64,000 nt of DNA from CBDCFV01 sp963664625 (GCA_963664625.1 OY761541.1:3100001-3164000); one strand, 5' to 3'; positions 49,805-58,557 are shown, counted from the first letter of the stretch. Program-made: numbers and translations. Notes: generated by a model not told the origin, from the sequence alone.

Positions 49805-49883
49805 TGCCTTGGCATTAACGTAATCCGTCGTATTGGCGTACCCGGATTTCATTTGACGTATCCGGCAGCGGGCGAGTGTGATT

Positions 49884-52790
49884 ATGACTGGCGACCAGAT
49901 AAGAGAAGCATTTACCAGGTTCTTCGAGGAACGGGGGCATCTTCCTATGCCCAGCGCTTCGCTGATACCGGCAGGAGACCCAACCCTGCTGTTCACCAGC
50001 GCCGGAATGGTGCCCTTCAAGCCCTTTTTCATGGGAGAGCAGACCCCACCGTCTCGTCGGCTCACAAGCAGCCAGAAGAGTTTTCGGACCACCGATATCG
50101 AGGAAGTGGGGGACCATAAACATCTGACCTTCTTCGAGATGCTGGGCAACTTCAGTATCGGCGACTACTTCAAGGAGGGCGCCGTCGATTTTGCTTGGGA
50201 GTTGGTTACTCAGGTCTTTGGACTGGAGCCGGAAAGGCTGTTTGTAACCATCCATTTGGACGACGACGAGGCTTTCGAAATCTGGCGTGACCGGATTGGC
50301 ATCCCAGTTGATCGTATCTACCGTTACGGAGATAAGGACAACTGGTGGGGCCCGGCGGGCACGGAAGGCCCCACCGGCCCATGCTCGGAAATACACTACG
50401 ACGGCGGTGCGGAGAAAGGGTGCGGCCCCATGGTGGAGGTGGACGTTCTAACCGCCCAACTCCGTGAGGAACGGGACGGCGCACCTCCTCGTCCGGCGCC
50501 CGCCTGTCACCCCAACTGCGACTGCGAGCGTTTCGTCGAGCTTTGGAACCTGGTGTTCATGCAGTACTACCAGGATACGGAGGGGACCCGCACCCCTTTG
50601 CCGGCTCCCAGCGTAGACACTGGCATGGGGCTTGAACGGGCGGCGGTCGTTCTGCAAGAGAAAAACAATGTATACGAGACCGACCTGTTCGCGTCGATAA
50701 TCGCCAGGGTGTCGGAGTTGAGCGGTGCAGCCTATGGTGAAAAGCAGGATACTGATTTCGCCATGAGGGTCGTAGCTGAACACGCCCGTGCCGCCTCGTT
50801 CCTCATTGGCGACGGCGTCGTTCCCGGCAACGAGGGCCGGGGTTACGTGCTGCGCCGCATCATCCGCCGCGGAATTCGTTACGGGCGCCAGTTGGGGCTG
50901 GACGGTCCGTTCCTTTCGGAAGTGGCCGAACAGGTCATAGCGCGGTTCCAGGCGGTGTATCCGGAACTTTCGGAGAACCGGGACTTTATTTTGCGGGTTG
51001 TCCGCTTGGAAGAGGAACGGTTCGCCGAGGCTGTTCAGACGGGTCTGCCACTTCTGGAGGACGGTTTTATCCCATTCCGCCTGCGGCTTCGTACCCACGT
51101 CCGCAACGGCGGGCTGGACTCCGCTGCCGTATCCGATGCACTGGACGAAGCAGCCCAAACGGTCCCCGACTGGGTATTCCAGAAGTTGTCCGAGGTAATC
51201 ACCACCCGGTTGCCTTCCCAAGGAGACCAGCAGGAAGCGTTCGTTAACACCCTCTCTGACGTGGAGGCCTTTGTCCTGTACGACACCTACGGCTTCCCGC
51301 CGGAGTTGACCGCCGAGATCGCCAGAGAGCACGGGCTGGAAGTAGACATGGAAGGCTTCCAGCGGGAGATGGAAGCCCAACGGGAACAGTCCAGGTCACG
51401 GTCGGCGCAGGCCTTTACCGGGTCTATGGAAATGCTTACCGTCTATGAAAATCTGGGGGCCGGCGAGACCGGCTTCGTTGGATACACCGGCATCGAGGAA
51501 GAATCGGTGGTGGTCGCGCTGCTCGCTGCCGAAAAAGACTCCGGCGCGTTGGAGCCTGTCGGCCACGCCACGCAAGGCCAGCAGGTCGAACTGGTGCTGG
51601 GCCGGACCCCCTTCTACGCCGAGGGCGGCGGGCAGTTGGGAGACCAAGGCACCATCGCGGCCCCCAACGGGACGGTCAGGGTACAGGATACCCAAAGCCC
51701 CGTGGCGGGATTGATTGTCCAGCGTGGCGTGGTGGACCAGGGAGACATTTCCTTGGGCGACCGGGTGATGGCGCATGTCGATCCTGCCCGTCGCATGGAC
51801 GCGTCGCGCAATCACAGTGGCACCCACTTGCTTCACGCCAGCCTGCGCTCGGTGCTTGGGCCCCACGTGCGCCAAGCCGGGTCCTTGGTGGCCCCGGACC
51901 GGCTTCGGTTCGACTTCAGTCACATCAGCGCCCTGTCTCCCGATGAGTTGCTCTCAGTCCAGGCCCTCTCCAACGAGAAGGTCTGGAACAACCTGGTTGT
52001 GTCTTCCCACGAGACCACCTACGCGGAGGCTGTCCGACAAGGCGCTCTCGCCTTTTTCGGCGACCGTTACGGTGACGTAGTCCGGGTGGTCAGCATGTCC
52101 GATGACCACCATACCGGCTCCGGTGCAGGCACACCGTTCAGCATGGAAGTATGCGGCGGCACCCATGTCGCGGCCACCGGCCAGATAGGCACGCTGCTGG
52201 TGCTGGGCGAGTCGTCCATTGGCGGCGGTATGCGTCGCATCGAGGCCGTTACCGGCAGGGCCGCGGAGCAGTTATTTGTTGAACAAGCCGCCAAATTGGA
52301 TGCCATTTCGCGGATGCTGCAAACTCCGGTGGCAGACCTGGAGACCAGGGTCGAAGGGTTTTTGAAAGATAACGAAGACCTTAGAAGACGCTTGGCGTCT
52401 ATGGAAAGGACTTCCTTGCGCTCCGAGTCGGAACAGATACTGGGCCGGGTCATGGATGTGGACGGCGTGAAGGTGGTGGCGGCCCGCACATCCGCCCAGA
52501 ACAACGAAGCTATGCGCGAGATGGGCGACTTCCTCAAGAATAAGCTGTCCAGCGCCGTGGTGGTCCTGGCCGCCGTGGTGGATGGCAACCCCATCCTCAT
52601 CGGGATGGTCACCCCCGACCTGGTAGCCAGGGGTCTCAACGCGGGCAACATAGTGCGCGACACTGCTAAGGTCATCGGCGGCGGCGGCGGCGGGCGGCCT
52701 GAAATGGCCCAGGCCGGCGGCAGAAACGCCGCCAAGCTTGACGAGGCATTGACCGGCGTCTCCGAGTTGGTCCGCCAAGCCTTGGGATGA
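49884..52790 (+). CDS. alaS: alanyl-tRNA synthetase
   Basis: A 968-residue class II synthetase. Motif-containing catalytic core (residues 1-250), tRNA-binding mid-region, editing domain with HSGTHLLHASL and CGGTH metal ligands, and a C-terminal GRPEMAQAGG oligomerisation domain are all present. Typical AlaS has about 875 residues. Extra sequence is found at about 194-215, with a Cys cluster CHPNCDCERF, and at about 394-453, where some 55 extra residues separate the conserved LPLLEDG-like and NTLSDVEAFVLYDTYGFP parts. The insertions look structured, with no repeat sequence. ATG 49884 is chosen over GTG 49878. ruvX follows. Confidence 0.96.
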   Translation: MTGDQIREAFTRFFEERGHLPMPSASLIPAGDPTLLFTSAGMVPFKPFFMGEQTPPSRRLTSSQKSFRTTDIEEVGDHKHLTFFEMLGNFSIGDYFKEGAVDFAWELVTQVFGLEPERLFVTIHLDDDEAFEIWRDRIGIPVDRIYRYGDKDNWWGPAGTEGPTGPCSEIHYDGGAEKGCGPMVEVDVLTAQLREERDGAPPRPAPACHPNCDCERFVELWNLVFMQYYQDTEGTRTPLPAPSVDTGMGLERAAVVLQEKNNVYETDLFASIIARVSELSGAAYGEKQDTDFAMRVVAEHARAASFLIGDGVVPGNEGRGYVLRRIIRRGIRYGRQLGLDGPFLSEVAEQVIARFQAVYPELSENRDFILRVVRLEEERFAEAVQTGLPLLEDGFIPFRLRLRTHVRNGGLDSAAVSDALDEAAQTVPDWVFQKLSEVITTRLPSQGDQQEAFVNTLSDVEAFVLYDTYGFPPELTAEIAREHGLEVDMEGFQREMEAQREQSRSRSAQAFTGSMEMLTVYENLGAGETGFVGYTGIEEESVVVALLAAEKDSGALEPVGHATQGQQVELVLGRTPFYAEGGGQLGDQGTIAAPNGTVRVQDTQSPVAGLIVQRGVVDQGDISLGDRVMAHVDPARRMDASRNHSGTHLLHASLRSVLGPHVRQAGSLVAPDRLRFDFSHISALSPDELLSVQALSNEKVWNNLVVSSHETTYAEAVRQGALAFFGDRYGDVVRVVSMSDDHHTGSGAGTPFSMEVCGGTHVAATGQIGTLLVLGESSIGGGMRRIEAVTGRAAEQLFVEQAAKLDAISRMLQTPVADLETRVEGFLKDNEDLRRRLASMERTSLRSESEQILGRVMDVDGVKVVAARTSAQNNEAMREMGDFLKNKLSSAVVVLAAVVDGNPILIGMVTPDLVARGLNAGNIVRDTAKVIGGGGGGRPEMAQAGGRNAAKLDEALTGVSELVRQALG

Positions 52791-52817
52791 GTGGCAGTGG
52801 CTAATGGTCTGTGATCA

Positions 52818-53243
52818 GTGGCTGGCGTGCTGAGGCTATTGGGACTGGACCTGGGTGAACGTCGCATCGGATTGGCCGTCAGCGACGCCGAAGGGAAGTT
52901 TGCTATTCCCGTAGGGCACGTCCAGCGGACCAAGCTCAAGGAAGATCTGCTCAAGGTGCTGGACTCTGGACGGTCAAGAGGCGTTCATGGGTTCGTTGTG
53001 GGAGTGCCGTATAACTTGGACGGCACGACGGGTCGGACGGCGAAAAGGGCCTTGGGATTTGTAAAAGCCCTCAAGCGGCAGACCTCTCTCCCGGTCTACA
53101 CGGTGGATGAAAGCTTCACCTCGGTGGAGGCGGAGGGTCTCATGAGGGAAGCGGGAAGGCAACCGTCTGTGGATAGGGCCGCGGTCGACGAGGCCGCCGC
53201 GGCGTTGATTCTCCGGCGTTTCCTGGACCAGTGCCAAGCCTGA
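52818..53243 (+). CDS. ruvX: Holliday junction resolvase-like nuclease RuvX (YqgF)
   Basis: A 141-residue RNase H-like protein. The N-terminal acidic residue is in LLGLDLGERRIGLAVSD, the second region is FVVGVPYNLDGTTG and the third acidic site is YTVDESFTSVEAE with DEAAAALIL. The family is linked to processing of the 16S rRNA 5' end. The GTG start is 27 bases after alaS, the common alaS-ruvX pairing. Confidence 0.92.
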   Translation: MAGVLRLLGLDLGERRIGLAVSDAEGKFAIPVGHVQRTKLKEDLLKVLDSGRSRGVHGFVVGVPYNLDGTTGRTAKRALGFVKALKRQTSLPVYTVDESFTSVEAEGLMREAGRQPSVDRAAVDEAAAALILRRFLDQCQA

Positions 53244-53283
53244 AGACCCTGCTCCGATTGTGCAGTCTTCAAAAGCTCCTTGC

Positions 53284-54090
53284 TTACAGGTAGGCGCGGT
53301 CGAACTCCTTCGACAGTAGCGTCATGCTGTCCATGTCCCAGTCGAAGGAGAGCACTACCGACTTTTCGGAAGTCGCTTCCAGCAGGCGTTTGCCCTGTTG
53401 GGCCACCACGCTTTCCGCCTTCCGATAGTCCAACTCTTCCGGTTCCACTCCGGTGCGGTTGCAGACCACGATGGGCAGCCCGGTGTCCAGCGACCTCTGC
53501 TCCCACTCCCCGTCCGGGCCGCAGGTGCCAGGTCCCCATGACACTGGCGAGACAAGTATCTCCGCTCCGCCGTCCTTTAGGGCTTGGGCAACCTCATTCT
53601 TGTAACCGTCGGCGCAAATCAGTATGCCGGCGTTGACGCTGTCGCCCCAACCCCCCGTCTTTCCCGAGCAAGTAGACAAGCGTATCGGGCTGATCTCGGT
53701 GCCTCCTGTAGACCAAGCCTCCGCGCCCCGGAGGGCTTTCACCTTCCGATGTTTGCCGATGATCCGGCCATTTTGATCGATAACGAACACCGTGTTGTAC
53801 ATGTTGCCGTTGCTCGTATCCAGTTCCGGGTGGGACAGGAAGACCGACAAGCCCAGTGCCTTCACGAGTTGGCAAAAGCCGCTCATCCATTCGTCCGGCT
53901 GGGGTAAAATCCAGTCCACGCCGATGTCTTTCATAAACAAGTAGCCTGGAATGCACAACTCGGGGGTGATGACCCAGTCTGCGCCCTCTCTTGCGGCCAC
54001 CTTGACCGCCGACTCCACCAGCTTGCGGTTATGCTCGATGTTGCTGGTGACGGGCGCCAGGTGGAGTAACGAAATCCGCAACTTTCTCAT
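53284..54090 (-). CDS. carbon-nitrogen hydrolase (nitrilase superfamily)
   Basis: A 268-residue amidase-fold protein. The catalytic Glu (VITPELCIPGYLF), Lys (GKHRKVKAL) and Cys (AGILICADGYKNE) of the nitrilase superfamily are all visible at proper spacing. Substrates in this family are amides, ureas or nitriles; none can be assigned. ATG 54090 with a leader of about 80 bases from an extended -10 promoter. It is a single-gene unit converging with ruvX, 40 bases apart. Confidence 0.85.
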   Translation of the reverse strand: MRKLRISLLHLAPVTSNIEHNRKLVESAVKVAAREGADWVITPELCIPGYLFMKDIGVDWILPQPDEWMSGFCQLVKALGLSVFLSHPELDTSNGNMYNTVFVIDQNGRIIGKHRKVKALRGAEAWSTGGTEISPIRLSTCSGKTGGWGDSVNAGILICADGYKNEVAQALKDGGAEILVSPVSWGPGTCGPDGEWEQRSLDTGLPIVVCNRTGVEPEELDYRKAESVVAQQGKRLLEATSEKSVVLSFDWDMDSMTLLSKEFDRAYL

Positions 54091-54166
54091 AGTCGTCCTG
54101 CTCTATTCCCACGAATACGGTCCCTGGCCCTTGTAGCCCCTGCAGGATTCTTACCCTGCAACGGTA

Positions 54167-54175
54167 ATTATAGCA
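54167..54175 (-). promoter_or_regulatory. extended -10 promoter of the nitrilase-family gene
   Basis: On the minus strand the sequence reads TGCTATAAT, a perfect extended -10. A weak -35 (TTCAAT) lies 18 bases upstream. Between it and the gene lies a small stem, GCAGG/CCTGC. Confidence 0.6.
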
Positions 54176-54331
54176 TTGGACAAAACCGGTATTGAACGAG
54201 AGATATTCCCGACGACAATTAAAGGCCCTTGGTAAGAACGCTTTTTGTCCTTGCATACAGCCCGATTCAGGTGATAAATTCACCTTCGACCATGCTCGAC
54301 TAACTTATTCAGTCTTTACGAACCCCCTTCC

Positions 54332-54357
54332 CGTCATTCCCGCGCAGGCGGGAATCA
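54332..54357. repeat. dRS3-like palindrome, copy 11, before the GH15 gene
   Basis: A perfect copy with the core ATTCCCGCGCAGGCGGGAAT. It ends 15 bases before the GH15 start codon, and the following CGGGGGC is the only ribosome binding site candidate for that gene. Confidence 0.88.
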
Positions 54358-54372
54358 CACCGGGGGCATGAT

Positions 54373-56214
54373 TTGTACGATTACGGCCTTATAGGCGACA
54401 TGTACTCCGCGGCGCTGGTCGGTACCGACGGCGCCATTGACTGGTGCTGCTTCCCGCGATTCGACTCGCCCAGCATTTTCGCCGGAGTCTTGGACCGCAA
54501 CGTAGGCGGTCACTTCCGTATCGCCCCCACTGTCCCCGTTACCGGTATCCGGCAGGAGTACCTTCCCCGTACCAACATCCTCGAAACGAAATTCACTACT
54601 GCCGGCGGCCAAGTGTCCATTACGGACTTTATGCCCGTGGCCGACGACTATGACAATGATCCGGACACTCCGCCCGATGCTCCGCATGAAATCCACCGCA
54701 TAGTCACCTGCTTGTCAGGTGAGGTTGACATGCGCTGCGATTTCAAACCCAGGCACGACTACGCCCGGTCCCTCCCGGACTTTCGCCCTCTGGGACGCAA
54801 CTCCGGGAGGCGAGCCATTCAGGCCCGAGGCGGGCGCCAGACCGTGACTCTCTTGGCGGATATTCCATTGCCTTTCGACGAGAGGGGCGTCGAAAGTGAT
54901 TTCACCCTCTCGCAAGGACAAACGGCGACCTTTGTCCTGGCCTACGGACATGGACGCCCTACAAGTGTTGAAAGGTTCCATACCGCGGAGAAACTTGACC
55001 ATACCCGGCGTTTCTGGCAGCGGTTGGTAGCGCGAATGAACTACGACGGGTTATGGAGTGACGCCGTGGTCCGCTCCTTCCTGGTGCTGCATCTCATGAT
55101 GTATCAAGGCACCGGCGCCATCGTCGCCGCTCCGACAACCAGCCTGCCGGAGACTCTGGGAGGGTCGCGTAATTGGGACTACCGTTACTCGTGGCTGCGC
55201 GACGCCAGTTTCACGGTGGACGTCCTGTACCGTTTGGGCGACGCTTACGGCGCCGACCGTTACATACGTTGGCTACTCGAGCAGTGCCGGTTGCACCAGC
55301 GCAGGACCCGCATACTGTACGGAATCAGCCCCAACTCGTCGCTGAGGGAGTACACCCTGGACCATCTGAGCGGGTACGAGGACTCCCGCCCGGTGCGCAT
55401 CGGCAACGCTGCGTCGGACCATCTCCAGATGGACGTCTTCGGAGAGGTCATTATCTGCATCCATTCACTGCTCTTGCTTCACGGCGAAATCCCGGCGCAG
55501 GCTTGGGACCTGGTCCAAGCCTTGGCTGAAGTGGTCATGAAAAATTGGCGGCGGAGAGACCGCGGCGTTTGGGAGGTGCGCGGCGACCAGCAACATTTTG
55601 TCTATTCCAAGGTGATGTGCTGGGCCGCCCTCGACCGTGCTTCCTACGTTGCCGCCAACATGGGACAAAGGCAGTTGTTCCGTCGCTGGTCCTTGGAAGC
55701 CGACCGCATCAAGTCGGAGATCCTCGACTTGGGATGGAGTTCCACCAAGCAGGCCTTCCGGCAGAGGTATGGACACGACGCCCTGGACGCTTCCAACTTG
55801 GTGATACCTTTCCTTTACCTGATTCCCCGTGATGACCCCCGCCACAGGCAAAACCTGGACGCCATAGAGAGGGAACTGACCGACGGGCCGTTGGTATGGC
55901 GCTACCTGCCGGATGAGACCGACGACGGGTTGGGAGGGCAGGAAGAGGGCGCCTTCACCCTGTTAAGTTTCTGGTTGATCGGTAACCTTATCTACACCGG
56001 CCAGACGGACCGCGCCCACGACTATTTTCACGAGATGATTACCAAGCGCGCGAACCACTTGGGCCTCTTCGCCGAGATGTACGACACGTCCGCCGACCGG
56101 CAATTGGGCAATTTCCCCCAAGCCTACTCGCACATAGGCCTCATCCACACCGCCCTCAACCTCTCCGGCTTTATTGCCGGCACCCCTACCAGGCTCACCA
56201 ACCGCCCCGGGTAG
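54373..56214 (+). CDS. glycoside hydrolase family 15 protein (glucoamylase/trehalase type)
   Basis: A 613-residue enzyme of the GH15 glucoamylase/trehalase group. It has an N-terminal beta domain (YDYGLIGDMYSAALVGTDGA and FPRFDSPSIFAGVLD) and an alpha-barrel starting near residue 240. The segment LPETLGGSRNWDYRYSWLRDA and the later GGQEEGAFTLLSFWLIGNL contain the catalytic glutamates of the family. It likely cleaves trehalose or alpha-1,4-glucans in the cytoplasm, as no signal peptide is present. TTG 54373 is the only start in frame near the family N-terminus. Confidence 0.92.
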   Translation: MYDYGLIGDMYSAALVGTDGAIDWCCFPRFDSPSIFAGVLDRNVGGHFRIAPTVPVTGIRQEYLPRTNILETKFTTAGGQVSITDFMPVADDYDNDPDTPPDAPHEIHRIVTCLSGEVDMRCDFKPRHDYARSLPDFRPLGRNSGRRAIQARGGRQTVTLLADIPLPFDERGVESDFTLSQGQTATFVLAYGHGRPTSVERFHTAEKLDHTRRFWQRLVARMNYDGLWSDAVVRSFLVLHLMMYQGTGAIVAAPTTSLPETLGGSRNWDYRYSWLRDASFTVDVLYRLGDAYGADRYIRWLLEQCRLHQRRTRILYGISPNSSLREYTLDHLSGYEDSRPVRIGNAASDHLQMDVFGEVIICIHSLLLLHGEIPAQAWDLVQALAEVVMKNWRRRDRGVWEVRGDQQHFVYSKVMCWAALDRASYVAANMGQRQLFRRWSLEADRIKSEILDLGWSSTKQAFRQRYGHDALDASNLVIPFLYLIPRDDPRHRQNLDAIERELTDGPLVWRYLPDETDDGLGGQEEGAFTLLSFWLIGNLIYTGQTDRAHDYFHEMITKRANHLGLFAEMYDTSADRQLGNFPQAYSHIGLIHTALNLSGFIAGTPTRLTNRPG

Positions 56215-56251
56215 GAGCCTCGGCCTTTCGTACGCTCGGTCCGGCCTTGGG

Positions 56252-56806
56252 CTAACTGGCCGGTGATGGACTTCCGATATTCAGCGCCCAGAAAAGTACT
56301 GCGTTGATGATGAGGACAGGGATGAGCGATATGATGACCACACCGAACGCTCTCCATGTCGAACTGTAGTCCAGGCTCTGGCGCACGGCGATCATCATCC
56401 CTGCGACCTGCCAGAAAAATACGACTATAGCTATGATCGCCCCGGCTATCGGTATAAATACCAGGATATTGAAAAGCCCCGGTGTTTGGGCGAACCCGGT
56501 CCCGCGGGCCAGTTGTCCCCAGTCGGCCTCGGTGTCGCGGGTCCTCAGAATGGTGCTGCCTACAATCCAAGCAATCAACGCCCACACACCCCAAGACACG
56601 ATTCCCCTGATCACGCCGAAGACCAAGCCGTCCAGTAAATCGACTCCGCCGCCGAATAGTACACCCCCCAGTATGGTCCCTACGCCGCCGGCAATCGCCA
56701 CCAAGACCACCACCGCCAGTGCTTGTATGATAGCACTGCCGTCTCTTTCGACTTCCTCGTAAGTGTCAGGATTCAAACGGGCGGCGCCCAGCATTCTTCC
56801 GAACAT
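56252..56806 (-). CDS. Yip1-like membrane protein
   Basis: A 184-residue protein with a short cytoplasmic N-terminus (MFGRMLGAARLNPDTYEEVERD) and five hydrophobic segments, the layout of the bacterial Yip1/DUF1282 family. No catalytic residues are expected in the family and the function is not settled. It converges with the GH15 gene, 37 bases apart. Its promoter region upstream has a TATTAT and an inverted CCTAT/ATAGG pair. Confidence 0.75.
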   Translation of the reverse strand: MFGRMLGAARLNPDTYEEVERDGSAIIQALAVVVLVAIAGGVGTILGGVLFGGGVDLLDGLVFGVIRGIVSWGVWALIAWIVGSTILRTRDTEADWGQLARGTGFAQTPGLFNILVFIPIAGAIIAIVVFFWQVAGMMIAVRQSLDYSSTWRAFGVVIISLIPVLIINAVLFWALNIGSPSPAS

Positions 56807-57119
56807 CTAACTACCTCACATACCGCGCTTCCGTGAGTCGGGATGCCCAAACAACCCCCCACTCACAACCCGCCTATAATACCATAGGATGTTAGAGGCA
56901 TTGTGTCTCTGTGACATTCGATATTACCCAAAATGCGGCTTCGAGACACCGGCGAAGGCATTGATGATATGATCGAGGTGGTCAAAAGGGTCCGTCTCTT
57001 AACGAAAGCGCCGACGGCGGCAATCCGCGCGCGCCGCTCAGTCGTATTAGCCAGTGGAACATCGCCGAATGGCGCCGAGAGGATTCCCGAAACAATTGAA
57101 ATAACGGGAGGTTAATGTA
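56807..57119. other. 313-base intergenic region between divergent genes
   Basis: A divergent promoter region. The inverted pair CCTATAATACCATAGG near 56870-56887 contains possible -10 boxes on both strands. A 60-codon frame at 56933-57115 has no ribosome binding site, no recognisable fold and overlaps the leader of the next gene, so I do not call it. GGGAGG at 57105-57110 serves the methyltransferase. Confidence 0.35.
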
Positions 57120-57941
57120 GTGCCCGACCAGACACCGCCTGCACCAAGCTATACCATGGGATACAGCGAAGATTTCCAGAAGTTGTTGAGGATTCGCAGC
57201 GCCGAAACCCATGCCGGACACCTGCTCCCACGTCTTAGACCCGGTCTCCGCATTCTCGACTTCGGCTGCGGGCCGGGGAACATATCAGTGGGGCTGGCCA
57301 AGGCGGTGGACCCGGGGGAGTTCCACGGGATCGACATGGAGGCGTCGCAGATTGACCTTGCCCGGTCCGCCGCCGCCGCAGGTGGTCACGCCAACGCAAC
57401 CTTCCACGTCGGCAACGTGACCGCCCTGCCCTTCGAGGACAACTACTTCGACGCGGCCCACTGCCACGCCGTTCTGATGCACGTCCCGGATACCGCCGCC
57501 GCCTTGGCTGAGGTGAAACGGGTCTTGAAACCGGGGGGCATTATCTCCAGCCGCGAGGTTATTGTCGGTTCGTGCTTCCTGGAGCCCGGCACCGAAAACA
57601 CGCCCGCCGCTTGGGCCACCTTCGCCGGCCTTCTCGCCGCCAACGGCGGCCATCCCAGGATGGGGAAAGACTTAAAGGGCATCCTTCTTGATGCCGGGTT
57701 CACCAACGTAGAGGCAACCGCCTCCTTCGATACTTTCAGCACGCCGGAAAGCGTCGCTCTGTTTCACACTTTCATCAACGAATGGTTCTTATCGCCCCAC
57801 GTCATTGCTGCGGCGACGGCGTTCGGGGCGGCGACCCAAGAGCAGTTCGACGTATGGCGCCGGGAAATGGACGAGTGGCGAAACCACCCCGCGTCCTTTG
57901 CAGCCCTCGCCTTTGGGGAGTGTATAGCTTCCAAACCGTGA
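57120..57941 (+). CDS. class I SAM-dependent methyltransferase
   Basis: A 273-residue methyltransferase of the UbiE/Methyltransf_11 type. Motif I is LDFGCGPGNISVGLAKA (residues ~45-61), followed by the acidic GIDMEASQIDLAR and the motif IV-like NYFDAAHCHAVLMHV. The C-terminal part of some 100 residues is a variable substrate lid. GTG 57120 follows GGGAGG. It could act on small molecules such as quinones or natural products; no neighbours indicate which. A MITE follows the stop. Confidence 0.88.
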   Translation: MPDQTPPAPSYTMGYSEDFQKLLRIRSAETHAGHLLPRLRPGLRILDFGCGPGNISVGLAKAVDPGEFHGIDMEASQIDLARSAAAAGGHANATFHVGNVTALPFEDNYFDAAHCHAVLMHVPDTAAALAEVKRVLKPGGIISSREVIVGSCFLEPGTENTPAAWATFAGLLAANGGHPRMGKDLKGILLDAGFTNVEATASFDTFSTPESVALFHTFINEWFLSPHVIAAATAFGAATQEQFDVWRREMDEWRNHPASFAALAFGECIASKP

Positions 57942-57963
57942 CATTAACCCGGGCGAGGCGGCA

Positions 57964-58114
57964 AGGCCTTTTCATTCTCTCGTCTTTCCCGCGCAGGCGG
58001 GAAACCATATAGTCCTGGCACGAGAAGGTTGCCATAGGCCCCGGTGGTGTGGATTCCCGCTTTCGCGGGAAAGACGAGACCCATGTAACTCAAACGGGGA
58101 AAATGAAAAGGCCT
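57964..58114. mobile_element. 151-base MITE with dRS3-like copies 12 and 13 in opposite orientation
   Basis: The ends are a perfect 13-base inverted repeat: AGGCCTTTTCATT at 57964-57976 and AATGAAAAGGCCT at 58102-58114. Inside, TCTCGTCTTTCCCGCGCAGG at 57978 and its inverted counterpart at 58051-58079 (GGATTCCCGCTTTCGCGGGA...) form a second inverted pair. There is no coding capacity. It sits just after the methyltransferase stop and before the His-rich gene. Confidence 0.85.
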
Positions 58115-58252
58115 GCGGGCGAGCTGCTCTACACTTGCGTTCTTGGGTGCAAATGGCGAATAATACACAATATACAAAGAGGGGCGCATCGGAGCCCTTG
58201 GCACTGGCTGAGGGCTGACGCGGCCGATAATATTATTTAGGAGGGAACGCCA
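58115..58252 (+). promoter_or_regulatory. leader of the His/Cys-rich gene with a two-helix structure
   Basis: This is an AT-rich region (TAATAC at 58161, TATACA at 58171) followed by a small structured leader: GCG (58184-58186) with CGC (58219-58221) outside and AGCCCT (58193-58198) with AGGGCT (58211-58216) inside. AGGAGGG at 58239-58245 is a near-ideal ribosome binding site, seven bases before GTG. The structure could be a metal-responsive element; that is inference only. Confidence 0.4.
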
Positions 58253-58492
58253 GTGCAAACACACGATATTCACGAGTGCGACACCCACGAACATCATGGG
58301 GACGAGGCCGGCCACGTTCACGACATGCATGAGTGCGACACCCACGAGCATCATGCCGAGGCCCACGATCACGACAGCCACGAGTGCGACACCCACGAAC
58401 ACCACGGCGATGAGCCCGGTCACGTTCACGACGTCCACGAGTGCGACGGCCACGAACACCATGAGCATGACCATGCAGGCCATACCCACTAG
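58253..58492 (+). CDS. His/Cys-rich metal-binding small protein with four internal repeats
   Basis: A 79-residue protein with 27 histidines (34%), 24 Asp/Glu and 4 cysteines, and no signal peptide or membrane segment. It is built from four tandem copies starting HECD at residues 7, 26, 43 and 62, each of the form HECDTHEHHGDE-GHVHD, with spacings of 19, 17 and 19. The Cys and His density predicts strong zinc, nickel or cobalt binding. A strong ribosome binding site and a terminator flank it, so expression is likely. Directly next to it lies a CDF metal exporter on the opposite strand, with a His/Asp-rich tail of similar composition. I recognise no characterised homologue. Confidence 0.85.
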   Translation: MQTHDIHECDTHEHHGDEAGHVHDMHECDTHEHHAEAHDHDSHECDTHEHHGDEPGHVHDVHECDGHEHHEHDHAGHTH

Positions 58493-58515
58493 GCAAACCG
58501 TCACGAGTTGATAGT

Positions 58516-58550
58516 AGGCCCCGTCACACTGGCGGGGCCTCTTTCGTTTT
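58516..58550 (+). terminator. intrinsic terminator after the His/Cys-rich gene
   Basis: AGGCCCCG (58516-58523) pairs with CGGGGCCT (58533-58540) around a 9-base loop, followed by CTTTCGTTTTT. Confidence 0.9.
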
Positions 58551-58557
58551 TACTGAA

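Noticed and set aside
49805..49883. T-box riboswitch before alaS
   Set aside because: The leader is about 70 bases and shows none of the T-box or antiterminator motifs.
56933..57115. 60-codon plus-strand frame before the methyltransferase
   Set aside because: No ribosome binding site, no recognisable domain and overlap with the leader of the next gene.
25551..58114. Insertion sequence with transposase
   Set aside because: The inverted-repeat elements are 114-151 bases with no coding capacity; no transposase gene is visible in the window.
58233..58496. Long minus-strand frame across the His-rich gene
   Set aside because: It is the antisense shadow of the repeats, has no ribosome binding site and no recognisable fold; the plus strand has clear expression signals.
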